Shown here piece after piece: positions 1 through 7,267 of a stretch of 64,000 nt of DNA. Below the pieces are notes generated by a model that saw only the letters and a list, made by a program, of their open reading frames with translations, searched no databases and was not told the origin of the DNA. The position numbers and the translations under genes were made by a program. Source of the stretch: Pseudonocardia sp. (GTDB lineage: Bacteria > Actinomycetota > Actinomycetes > Mycobacteriales > Pseudonocardiaceae); the NCBI RefSeq assembly GCF_029263155.1, contig NZ_JAJCYB010000104.1, positions 1-64,000 of the forward strand. The letters are read 5' to 3'. Each line of letters opens with the position of its first letter. Position 1 is the stretch's first letter.

Positions 1-1
1 C

Positions 2-238
2 GGCGACACCGGCGACGCGAACGGCGTCGGGGTGGGCGGCGCGGGCGGCACCGGCGGCAACGCCGACGCCTCCGGCGGCGACGGTGGCGACGCCGACTCC
101 GACGTCGACGTCGACGCCGTGGCCAGCCAGGTCTTCGACTCCGACCAGGACAACGACCAGGACTCCGACCAGGACAACGACTCGGATCAGGACAACGAGG
201 CCGACACCGACATCGACATCGACAGCTTCCTCAACTGA
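2..238 (+). CDS. C-terminal end of an IniB-like Gly/Asp-rich protein (5' end outside window)
   Basis: The reading frame is open to the left edge, so only the last 78 residues are visible. They start Gly-rich (GVGGAGGTGGNA) and turn into an acidic repeat of the DSDQDND type, ending IDSFLN. The same layout, a Gly-rich linker followed by Asp/Asn repeats, is seen in the next gene, whose N-terminus is IniB-like. I therefore infer a paralogue from the same operon; the diagnostic N-terminal domain is not visible. A perfect 14-bp hairpin follows the stop codon. Function unknown; IniB proteins of mycobacteria are envelope-associated. Confidence 0.6.
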   Translation, partial: GDTGDANGVGVGGAGGTGGNADASGGDGGDADSDVDVDAVASQVFDSDQDNDQDSDQDNDSDQDNEADTDIDIDSFLN

Positions 239-249
239 GAGCCCATCCC

Positions 250-286
250 ACCGGCCCCGCCTCCGTCTCCACGAGGCGGGGCCGGT
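250..286 (+). terminator. Perfect 14-bp hairpin between the two IniB-like genes
   Basis: The arms at 250-263 and 273-286 are exactly complementary (accggccccgcctc and its reverse complement) with a 9-nt loop. There is no U-tract, which is common for actinobacterial terminators. It starts 11 nt after the upstream stop codon and ends 11 nt before the ribosome binding site ggagg (298-302) of the next gene. It may terminate or weaken read-through. Confidence 0.7.
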
Positions 287-311
287 GCCCGCACAACGGA
301 GGTGAACGGCC

Positions 312-1007
312 GTGATCTCACTCAACAGCATCATCGACTTCCTGCTGGGCCTGATGGGCGACGACGCCAAGCTGGCCGCCTTCAACGAGAACCCCGAGGG
401 CGCACTCACCGCCGCCGGGCTCGACGGCATCACCGGGCAGGACGTCTGCGACGCCCGGCTCGAGATGGCCGACCGCGGGTTGGCCAGCCCCAGCGGGGGC
501 GGCGGGGGCGGCGGAAGCGGCGGTGGCGGTGGTGGTGGCGGCGGCGGCGGCGATGCCGTCTCGGCCATCCAGCACACCACGGCGACGTTCCACGTCACCG
601 AGCAGAACTTCATCAAGATCGACGACCGCGACACGATCATCAACGACTCGTTCAACTCCGACGACGACGTGACGATCATCCAGGACTCGTTCAACAACGA
701 CGTGACCGCGATCCAGGACAACGACACGACCGTCATCAACGCCGAGGACTCGTTCAACACGACGGTCGAGAACGACGTCACCGCGATCCAGGACAACGAC
801 ACGACGATCATCAACGACAACGACACCGTGATCAACGACAACGACACGGTCCAGATCGAGGACAACGACACCGAGATCACCGGAACGGACGGCGACGGTC
901 CCCCTAACGACGGCATCGCCACCGACGACATCGTCGACGAGGAACCGGAGGCGGAGGTGGAGACGGACGACGCCGAGCAGGAGCCGATCGACGCCGCCGC
1001 CGTCTGA
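312..1007 (+). CDS. IniB N-terminal domain protein with Gly linker and Asp/Asn repeats
   Basis: This 231-residue protein starts at GTG 312 behind ggagg. Residues 1-58 form a small helical domain (IIDFLLGLMGDDAKLAAF, then NPEGALTAAGL) like the IniB N-terminal domain. A nearly pure glycine linker follows at about 61-79, then a repeat region rich in NDVTAIQDNDTT and INDNDT units, and an acidic tail. No signal peptide or membrane segment is seen. It precedes two dynamin-like GTPase genes, the same order as mycobacterial iniB-iniA-iniC, an operon induced by cell-wall inhibitors. I infer a role as an envelope or membrane-remodelling partner of the GTPases. The acidic repeats could bind cations, but this is untested. 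Confidence 0.75.
   Translation: MISLNSIIDFLLGLMGDDAKLAAFNENPEGALTAAGLDGITGQDVCDARLEMADRGLASPSGGGGGGGSGGGGGGGGGGGDAVSAIQHTTATFHVTEQNFIKIDDRDTIINDSFNSDDDVTIIQDSFNNDVTAIQDNDTTVINAEDSFNTTVENDVTAIQDNDTTIINDNDTVINDNDTVQIEDNDTEITGTDGDGPPNDGIATDDIVDEEPEAEVETDDAEQEPIDAAAV
696..805 (+). repeat. Internal 35-nt direct repeat in the IniB-like gene
   Basis: Copies at 696-730 and 771-805 differ at one base (gtg versus gtc valine codon). Each encodes NDVTAIQDNDTT. The repeats lie within a longer tract of Asp/Asn/Thr units and show that this protein grows by tandem duplication. Confidence 0.7.
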
Positions 1008-1030
1008 GGAGTAGTCGCACGACCGCAAGG

Positions 1031-1078
1031 CAGTAGAGCCACTTTGCCGCCCCTCCCGGCAGTAAAGTGGCTCTGCTG
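1031..1078 (+). terminator. Stem-loop between the IniB-like and first dynamin-like genes
   Basis: Arms 1031-1045 (cagtagagccacttt) and 1064-1078 pair over 15 positions with one mismatch. The 18-nt loop can extend the stem with gccg/cggc. There is no T-run. It lies 23 nt after one stop codon and 36 nt before the next start codon, so it could be a partial terminator that makes the IniB-like product more abundant than the GTPases, or a stabilising RNA structure. Confidence 0.5.
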
Positions 1079-1114
1079 CGGACTGGCTCTGCACCGCCGG
1101 AAAGAGGTACCGCG

Positions 1115-2962
1115 ATGACCAGCACCGACCCGGTCGAGGCGGTGGACGTGGCGCTCGCCGCGATCGCCCGCTACGGCCGGACCGACCTCGACGAACGGTT
1201 GCGCCAGGCGCGCACGCGGGCCATGGACGGTCGCACCAGGGTGCTGGTCGTCGGCGAGTTCAAGCAGGGCAAGTCGATGCTGGTCAACGGCCTGGTCGGG
1301 GCACCGGTGTGCCCGACGTTCGACGACATCGCCACCGCGGTGCCCACCGTCGTCCGGCACGCCGACAAGGTGACGATCACGCTCGTGCGGGGGACGGAGC
1401 GGGTCGAGATCCCGGCCGAGGAGCTGGCCGACCACGTCTGCGAGCAGGGCAACCCGGGCAACCGGGAGGGGTGGAACCACGTCGAGGTGGGGGTGCCGCG
1501 TCCGATCCTCGACGGCGGCCTCGAGCTCGTCGACACCCCGGGCGTCGGCGGGTTGTCGTCCGTGCACGGCGCGGCCACGATGTCCGCGCTGCCCTCGGCC
1601 GACGCCGTGCTGCTGGTGTCGGACTGCTCGCAGGAGTACACGGCCCCGGAGATGGAGTTCCTCCGCCACGCCGTGTCCGTGTGCCCGACCGTGGCCTGCG
1701 TGATGACCAAGAACGACCTGTACCCGGAGTGGGAGCGCATCGCCGAGCTCAATCGCGGCCACCTCGCGGCGGTCGGGATCACCACCGAGATGTTCCCGGT
1801 GTCGTCCACCCTGCGCTGGCACGCGGTGCTGCAGAGCGACTCCTCCGCCAACACCGAGTCCGGGTTCCCCGCGCTGGTGGGCTACCTGCGCAAGCGGGTG
1901 CTGGGCCAGGCCGACCGGATCGCGCGGCGCGGCGTCGTCCACGACGTCGTCGCGGTCACCGACCAGATCGCGGGGTCGCTGCGCGCCGAGCTGATGGCCC
2001 AGCAGAACCCGGAGTCCGTCGCCGAGCTGCTCAGGGGGCTCACCGCGGCCCAGGAGAAGGCCACCGCGCTGAAGGAGAAGTCGGCCCGGTGGCAGCAGAC
2101 GCTCAACGACGGCGTCGCCGACCTCAACGCCGACATCGACTACGACCTGCGCGACCGCTTCCGCGAGATCACCCGCCTCGCCGAGGACGAGCTGGCCGCG
2201 GTGGGCGACCCGACCAAGGTGTGGGAACAGTTCGCGGGCTGGGTGCAGCAGGAGGTGGCCAACGCCGCGGCCGCGAACTTCGTCTGGGCCACCCAGCGGG
2301 TGCGCTACCTCGCCGGGCAGGTGGCCGAGCACTTCTCCACCGACCGCGACCAGATGCTGCCCGCGCTGCGCAACGACCCGTCCGACGCGCTGCGCTCGGT
2401 GCGGCAGATGGCCGCGCCCAAGGACGAGGGGTTCGGCCTCGGCAACAAGGCGCTGACCGGCATGAAGGGCGGCTACATGGGCATGCTCATGTTCGGCATG
2501 CTGGGTACGTTCATCGGTTTCGCCTCCCTGATCAACCCGCTCGGTGTGGCGGCCGGCATCGTGATGGGCGGCAAGACCGTCGGCGACGAGCGCAAGCGCA
2601 TCATCACCAAGCGCCAGAACGAGGCGAAGACCGCGGCCCGCCGTTACGTCGACGACGTCCAGTTCCAGGTGGGCAAGGACTCCCGCGACCGGCTGCGGCA
2701 GGTGCAGCGCGACCTGCGCAACCACTTCACCGAGCAGGCCGAGCAGCTCAAGCGGTCCCTGCAGGAGTCCCAGCAGGCGGCCGAGCGGGCCGTCAAGGCC
2801 TCGCAGAGCGAGCGGGAGGCGCGCAAGGCGGAGATCGCCGCCGAGCTGGAGGCCCTGGAGGTCGTGCGCCGCCGGGCGCGGGCCCTGCTGCCCCGCGCGG
2901 CCCCGGCCGTGCCGGCCCAGGCCGCTCAGGCCGTCGCGACCACGGCGGGGGCCACGGCATGA
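1115..2962 (+). CDS. Dynamin-like GTPase (IniA type)
   Basis: This 615-residue protein has the G1 loop GEFKQGKS at 47-54, G3 DTPG at 140-143 and G4 TKND at 198-201, followed by long helices with coiled-coil character. A hydrophobic segment at about 452-485 (GMLMFGMLGTFIGFASLINP) could be the membrane-inserting paddle of bacterial dynamins. ATG 1115 was chosen because ggaaagagg lies 8 nt upstream; the longer GTG 1067 frame falls inside the upstream hairpin. Its stop overlaps the start of the second GTPase by 4 nt, so the two are probably translated together and may form a hetero-assembly. The family acts in membrane fission, fusion or repair; the exact role here is inferred. Confidence 0.88.
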   Translation: MTSTDPVEAVDVALAAIARYGRTDLDERLRQARTRAMDGRTRVLVVGEFKQGKSMLVNGLVGAPVCPTFDDIATAVPTVVRHADKVTITLVRGTERVEIPAEELADHVCEQGNPGNREGWNHVEVGVPRPILDGGLELVDTPGVGGLSSVHGAATMSALPSADAVLLVSDCSQEYTAPEMEFLRHAVSVCPTVACVMTKNDLYPEWERIAELNRGHLAAVGITTEMFPVSSTLRWHAVLQSDSSANTESGFPALVGYLRKRVLGQADRIARRGVVHDVVAVTDQIAGSLRAELMAQQNPESVAELLRGLTAAQEKATALKEKSARWQQTLNDGVADLNADIDYDLRDRFREITRLAEDELAAVGDPTKVWEQFAGWVQQEVANAAAANFVWATQRVRYLAGQVAEHFSTDRDQMLPALRNDPSDALRSVRQMAAPKDEGFGLGNKALTGMKGGYMGMLMFGMLGTFIGFASLINPLGVAAGIVMGGKTVGDERKRIITKRQNEAKTAARRYVDDVQFQVGKDSRDRLRQVQRDLRNHFTEQAEQLKRSLQESQQAAERAVKASQSEREARKAEIAAELEALEVVRRRARALLPRAAPAVPAQAAQAVATTAGATA

Positions 2963-4440
2963 GCAACCTGCTCGCCGCCACCCGCCGCGTGCTGCTGCTC
3001 GCGCTCGACACCCACCGTCACGATCCGGCCGCCGTCGCCGCGCTGGAGGCCCAGGTCAGCCGCCTCGACGAGCCGCTGCGCGTGGCGATCGCGGGCAAGG
3101 TCAAGGCCGGCAAGTCGACCCTGCTCAACGCGCTCGTCGGCGAGCAGGTGGCCCCGACCGACGCCGGGGAGTGCACGCGGGTCGTCACCTGGTACCGCGA
3201 CGGGCACGTGCCGCGGATCGTGCTGCACCCCCACGAGGGCACGCCCCAGCCGCTGACCGTACGCCGCCAGGAGGGCGCGCTGGTCGTGGACCTGGACGGC
3301 ACCCCTCCCGAGAACGTCGAGCGCCTCGTCGTGGACTGGCCCTCGGAGAGCCTGCGGGTGGCCACCCTGATCGACACCCCGGGCATCGCGTCCACGTCCA
3401 CCGCCGTCTCCCAACGCACGGTCGCGTTCCTCGACCCCGACGACGAGACCCCCACCGAGGCCGACGCCGTCGTCTACCTCATGCGCCACCTGCACGCCGC
3501 CGACGCGGAGTTCCTGGAGTCCTTCCGCGACCGCGGCGTCGCCCGGGCCACCGCGGTCAACACCGTCGCCGTGATCTCCCGCGCCGACGAGATCGGCGGC
3601 GGCCGGGCCGACGCGATGTTCTCCGCCCGCGGCATCGCCCAGCGCTACCGCACCGACCCGACCGTGCGCGGGCTGTGCCAGAACGTGGTGGCCGTCGCGG
3701 GGCTGCTGGCCCAGACCGGCCGGACGCTGCGGCACGCCGAGTACACCGCGCTCGCCGGGCTCGCCGCGCTGCCCCGCGAGGAGCTCGACTCGACGTTGCT
3801 GTCGGTGAGCCGGTTCCGCCAGGCCGGTGGCGACCTGTCCACCGAGGTCCGCGACCGCCTGGTGCGCCGCTTCGGCCTGTTCGGGGTGCGCCTCTCGGCG
3901 ACGCTGATCCGCCAGGGCACCGACAACCCCGACGCGCTGGCCGCCGAGCTGGTGTCCCGCAGCGGGCTCACCGAGCTGCAGACCGTGCTGCACACCCAGT
4001 TCACCGGACGTCGGGACCTGCTCAAGGCCCGCTCCGCGCTCCTCGCGCTCGATGGCCTGCACGGCCCCCGGGACGGCCCGCTGGCCCGCGAGGTGGAGCG
4101 GATCCTCGCGGGTGCGCACGAGTTCGCCGAGCTGCGCCTGCTCGGCGCGCTGCGCTCGGGGGTCATCGCGCTCCCCCGCGCGGCGGCGGCCGAGGCGGAG
4201 CGGCTGCTCGGTGACGCCGGGGCGGCCACCCAGACCCGCCTCGGGCTACCGCCCGACGCCCCGCTCCCCGAGCTGCGCAACGCCGCGTTCGAGGCGCTGG
4301 AGCGCTGGCAACGAAACGCGGCCAACCCGATGTTCGCCCGGGCCACCACCGACGCCTGCAACGTCGTGATCCGCTCCTGCGAGGGGATCCTGGCCGAGCT
4401 GGCACCCCGTCCCGACGCCGCACGCCCGATGTACCGCTGA
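2959..4440 (+). CDS. Dynamin-like GTPase (IniC type)
   Basis: This 493-residue protein starts at ATG 2959, which overlaps the previous stop as ATGA. The G1 loop GKVKAGKS is at residues 46-53, G3 reads LIDTPGIAS and the G4 region is SRAD rather than the TKxD of its partner. No clear paddle hydrophobic segment is seen. The paired arrangement with a larger paddle-bearing GTPase matches IniA/IniC and other two-partner bacterial dynamins. It is probably cytosolic or peripheral at the membrane and works with the product of 1115-2962. Confidence 0.85.
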   Translation: MSNLLAATRRVLLLALDTHRHDPAAVAALEAQVSRLDEPLRVAIAGKVKAGKSTLLNALVGEQVAPTDAGECTRVVTWYRDGHVPRIVLHPHEGTPQPLTVRRQEGALVVDLDGTPPENVERLVVDWPSESLRVATLIDTPGIASTSTAVSQRTVAFLDPDDETPTEADAVVYLMRHLHAADAEFLESFRDRGVARATAVNTVAVISRADEIGGGRADAMFSARGIAQRYRTDPTVRGLCQNVVAVAGLLAQTGRTLRHAEYTALAGLAALPREELDSTLLSVSRFRQAGGDLSTEVRDRLVRRFGLFGVRLSATLIRQGTDNPDALAAELVSRSGLTELQTVLHTQFTGRRDLLKARSALLALDGLHGPRDGPLAREVERILAGAHEFAELRLLGALRSGVIALPRAAAAEAERLLGDAGAATQTRLGLPPDAPLPELRNAAFEALERWQRNAANPMFARATTDACNVVIRSCEGILAELAPRPDAARPMYR

Positions 4441-4471
4441 CCCGGGGAGTCCGCCGGATCCGAGGAGGCAC

Positions 4472-4648
4472 ATGCGGTTTCCCAGCGTTCACGCCGACGA
4501 CGTATCACCGGACCAGGTCACCGCTCCTTCATCTGGGCCGGTCGGAGCCCTCGCACACGGCATACGGCACAACCCACATCCGACTGTGTCCACAGACATT
4601 CCCGGCGGGCTCGCTCGGGAACAGAATTGCCCGGACCACCAGGGGTGA
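4472..4648 (+). CDS. Possible 58-aa leader ORF upstream of the LuxR-type regulator
   Basis: ATG 4472 sits 3 nt behind a strong Shine-Dalgarno run (gaggagg, 4462-4468). The frame stays open for 58 codons and ends at TGA 4646-4648, only 2 nt before the regulator start at 4651. The peptide (MRFPSVHADD...) resembles nothing I know, and its third-position GC is lower than that of its neighbours, which argues against an old protein gene. The strong ribosome site and the tight junction suggest a translated leader coupled to the regulator, but a chance ORF is possible. Confidence 0.3.
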   Translation: MRFPSVHADDVSPDQVTAPSSGPVGALAHGIRHNPHPTVSTDIPGGLAREQNCPDHQG

Positions 4649-4650
4649 CC

Positions 4651-6123
4651 ATGGCAGGACCGATGATGACCGAATCCACACTGGACGACATGACGGGCGC
4701 CGACGCGCAGATGGCCGAGCAGGCGTGGCGCGACGGGGACGTGCTCGCGGCGATCGCGGCCGCCGACCGGGCCCTGGCCGCGGAGGAGGACCCGGAGTGC
4801 CGTGCCGCGGGTGTGGCCGCCGCCGCGGCCACCGCCGACGGCGCGCTGACCGACGCCGCGGGACGCTGGCGCAGCATCTCCGGCAGCCTCGACGGCGCGG
4901 CGGCGGCCGGGGCGGCGGCCCGCGCCGCGCTCGCCGCGGGCCTGACCGGTGACGTCGACGCCGCCACCCGCGATCTCGCCGCGGCCCGCGACCTGCTGCC
5001 CGACCCGGCCCCTCGCGGGCTCACCGTGCTCGTCGACGGCGCGGACGCCGTGCTGGAGGCACTGCGCGGCGACGTCGACCCGGCCGCCCGCCGGTTCGCC
5101 GGCCTGGCAGCGGCCACCGTGCCCGGCGACCTGCTGGCCCCCGAGCCGTGGGGCGACCTGGCCGCGAGCGTCGCGGCCGCGGGCGGGCACGCGCGCGCGG
5201 CCCGGGCGATGCTGTCGCCCGTCGCGGGCCCGGCGGCGACCCGCAGCCGGCTGCTCGCGGCCTGGCTGGACATGCGGGCCGGCAAGCTGACCGCCGCACG
5301 GGAGGGGCTCGCGAGCATCGCCGGCACCCCGGTGCTGCGCCGCAACGCCGTGCTCGCCGCCGCGGTCGGCGGCGGGCTCGCCCGGCGCGCGGCCGACGAG
5401 GACACGCTGCTCACCACCTGGCACCGCGCCGTCCCGGTGATGGCCGGCGCCGACGTCGAGATCCTGCTGCTCGACGCGTGGGGCGAGCTGTCCGTGGCGG
5501 CCGCGCGCGTGTCGCCCGACGACCGCGACGCCCTCGCGGCGTCCATGCACCAGGCCGTCGTCACCGCAGGGTCGCCGTGGTGGGCCGTCGCCTCCGAGCA
5601 CTGGTGGCAGCTGCACCGGGCGGCCGTGGTCGAGGACGTGGACGCGACGTCCGCCGCGGCCGCCGCCCTGGCCGACCTCGCGGCGGCCCGCCCCATCCTG
5701 CGGGCGCGCGCCACCGGGGCCACGACCTGGGCCGCGGTGCTCCGCGGGCGGGCCGACGCCGAGGCGGTGTCGGCCGCCGCCACGACCCTCGACGCCGCCG
5801 GGCACCCGTGGGAGGCGGTGGAGCTCTGCCGGGCCACCGCCGCCCGCACCTCCGACCCGGCCGTGGCCCGCGTCGTCCTCGACACGGCCCGCCGCCTGCG
5901 CCCGGCTCCGGGGCCCCGCCGCGCGGCGGCCACCGACGACCTGTCCGACCGGGAGCGCGACGTCGGCGCCCTCGTCGTCGACGGGCTCACGCACAAGGAG
6001 ATCGGCGCCCGCCTCTACATCTCACCGAAGACCGTGGAGCAGCACGTGGCCCGGCTGCGTCAGAAGCTCGCGGCCTCCAACCGGGCCGCCCTGGTCGCGG
6101 CCCTGCGCATCCGCCTGCAGTGA
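4651..6123 (+). CDS. LuxR-type transcriptional regulator with large helical sensor region
   Basis: Residues from about 431 to the end of this 490-residue protein form a LuxR/GerE helix-turn-helix (LSDRERDVGALVVDGLTHKE, then ISPKTVEQHVARLRQKL). The preceding 430 residues are Ala-rich helices, TPR-like in look, with no P-loop, so this is not a LAL ATPase. ATG 4651 has aggggtg just upstream; TTG 4627 is an alternative. It lies 210 nt after the dynamin genes on the same strand and may regulate them, which is inference from position only. Confidence 0.8.
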   Translation: MAGPMMTESTLDDMTGADAQMAEQAWRDGDVLAAIAAADRALAAEEDPECRAAGVAAAAATADGALTDAAGRWRSISGSLDGAAAAGAAARAALAAGLTGDVDAATRDLAAARDLLPDPAPRGLTVLVDGADAVLEALRGDVDPAARRFAGLAAATVPGDLLAPEPWGDLAASVAAAGGHARAARAMLSPVAGPAATRSRLLAAWLDMRAGKLTAAREGLASIAGTPVLRRNAVLAAAVGGGLARRAADEDTLLTTWHRAVPVMAGADVEILLLDAWGELSVAAARVSPDDRDALAASMHQAVVTAGSPWWAVASEHWWQLHRAAVVEDVDATSAAAAALADLAAARPILRARATGATTWAAVLRGRADAEAVSAAATTLDAAGHPWEAVELCRATAARTSDPAVARVVLDTARRLRPAPGPRRAAATDDLSDRERDVGALVVDGLTHKEIGARLYISPKTVEQHVARLRQKLAASNRAALVAALRIRLQ

Positions 6124-6241
6124 GATCGCACGGGCCGGGCCGGGCGGGTGGCACAGCATGATCGTCAACTCGTCGCGGGGCGGGGGTGCGAAGGACACCT
6201 GGGTCTCGCGGTGATGTAGTCGGACGCGGCAGACTCAGGTC

Positions 6242-6463
6242 ATGACGGTCCAGGTGGACGTGCGGGACGCAGCAGAGCTGCTGTCACATCTCCTAGCCCG
6301 CACCGAGGCCGGCGAGGACGTCGTGATCACCCGCGACGGGATACCGATCGCGCGCCTCACCCCGGTGGAAACACCTCGCCCGGTCGGCTTCGTTCGCGGC
6401 GCGGTCACCGACGACTTTGCGGAGCCACTGCCCCCGGACGAGCTGGAACTCTGGCAGGGGTGA
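6242..6463 (+). CDS. Phd/YefM-family antitoxin, apparently orphan
   Basis: This 73-residue protein has the Phd/VapB-like fold signature: VDVRDAAELLSHLLARTEAG, then DVVITRDGIPIARLTPV, with an acidic C-terminus (LPPDELELWQG) of the kind that wraps a toxin. No PIN-domain VapC toxin follows. The next gene is another antitoxin of the same superfamily with its own toxin. No Shine-Dalgarno sequence is present and a weak TAnnnT-like box (cagact, 6230-6235) ends 6 nt before the ATG, so it may be leaderless. It could be a remnant or could cross-regulate the next pair. Confidence 0.7.
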   Translation: MTVQVDVRDAAELLSHLLARTEAGEDVVITRDGIPIARLTPVETPRPVGFVRGAVTDDFAEPLPPDELELWQG

Positions 6464-6470
6464 TTCGCCC

Positions 6471-6491
6471 AAATGTACGTTCTGTACATTT
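6471..6491. promoter_or_regulatory. Palindromic operator of the toxin-antitoxin operon
   Basis: aaatgtac and gtacattt are perfect 8-bp inverted arms separated by 5 nt (gttct). The site lies just upstream of the -10 box of the YefM/RelE pair, where an autorepressing antitoxin-toxin complex normally binds. It is conspicuously AT-rich for this DNA. Confidence 0.65.
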
Positions 6492-6504
6492 GCAGCGTCT
6501 CACG

Positions 6505-6510
6505 TACGCT
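6505..6510 (+). promoter_or_regulatory. -10 box (TACGCT) giving a leaderless toxin-antitoxin mRNA
   Basis: TACGCT fits the actinobacterial TAnnnT -10 pattern and ends exactly 6 nt before ATG 6517. No Shine-Dalgarno sequence is present in that gap, so transcription would start at the initiation codon. Confidence 0.5.
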
Positions 6511-6516
6511 AGTGCT

Positions 6517-6789
6517 ATGAAGGACGAGTCAACGGTCAGCATCTCCGAGGCGCGGGAGCAACTAGCCGCTGTCGTTGATCGGGCGCGCACCGAGCACCGA
6601 CCCGTCTTTCTGTCCCGACGAGGACGCCGCGTGGCCGCCGTGATCGACGCGGACGACCTGAACCGCCTCGTCGATCTGGCCGAGGACATGGCCGATGTAC
6701 GGGCAGCCCAGGCGGCCCGTGACGAGATTCGCGAGACGGGCGAGCAGCCGATCCCCTGGGACGAGGTCAAGGCCGAGCTAGGCCTGTGA
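6517..6789 (+). CDS. Phd/YefM-family antitoxin
   Basis: This 90-residue antitoxin reads SISEAREQLAAVVDRARTEH, then RPVFLSRRGRRVAAVIDADD, the Phd/YefM DNA-binding fold, with a helical toxin-neutralising C-terminus. ATG 6517 is chosen over the in-frame GTG 6460 because the operator and -10 box lie between them and would otherwise be inside the gene. The stop overlaps the toxin start by 4 nt (GTGA). The product should bind the palindrome at 6471-6491 and repress its own operon. Confidence 0.85.
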   Translation: MKDESTVSISEAREQLAAVVDRARTEHRPVFLSRRGRRVAAVIDADDLNRLVDLAEDMADVRAAQAARDEIRETGEQPIPWDEVKAELGL

Positions 6790-7046
6790 CGCTCCGGATC
6801 GAGGTGGTGCCGCGGGCAGTGCGCCAGCTCCGCAAACTCGATCCCCCCGCGCGACGCCGCGTCCAGGCGGCGATCGAACTGCTGGCCGATGAGCCACGGC
6901 CCCCGGCTGCCACCCAGCTCGTCGGTGGCGCAGGCGAGTGGCGCGTGCGCACCGGCGACTACCGGATCGTCTACGAGGTTCACGACGCGGAGCTGCTCGT
7001 CCGGGTCGTGGCCGTGAGCCACCGCCGGGACATCTACCGCCGCTGA
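6786..7046 (+). CDS. RelE/ParE-family toxin
   Basis: This 86-residue basic protein has the RelE/ParE pattern: PRAVRQLRKLDPPARRRVQA, then EWRVRTGDYRIVYEV, and a C-terminal VVAVSHRRDIYRR. The Arg-rich C-terminus with a Tyr is typical of ribosome-dependent mRNA interferases of the RelE branch. GTG 6786 overlaps the antitoxin stop. It forms a type II pair with the upstream antitoxin. Confidence 0.85.
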   Translation: MTLRIEVVPRAVRQLRKLDPPARRRVQAAIELLADEPRPPAATQLVGGAGEWRVRTGDYRIVYEVHDAELLVRVVAVSHRRDIYRR

Positions 7047-7267
7047 TTCGTGTCTCGCCCGTTCACACGGACGAGTGACGACGCGCCGCGGGCTGGTCCG
7101 CCGGGACTGGATCGACGGGATGCTCGCCGACCCGGACACGACCCGTACCAACCGGGGCTCCGACGCGCCGTGGCACGTAGCGTTGCCGGGGATGTGGTGC
7201 AGGAAAGGAGGATCTGATCACACCGGTCAGCTACACCGGGGTCGCCCCGGCACCCGACGGCAGCACC

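Noticed and set aside
2642-2647. CGTTAC (GTAACG on the minus strand) inside the first dynamin-like gene
   Set aside because: No CGA lies 15-17 nt downstream and no minus-strand gene follows. It serves as a negative control for the promoter pattern.
7047-7267. Frame from GTG 7075 (VTTRRGLVRRDWIDGML...) between the toxin and the S9 peptidase
   Set aside because: No ribosome site, no recognisable domain, and the frame runs into the peptidase gene out of phase. I see no supported gene here.
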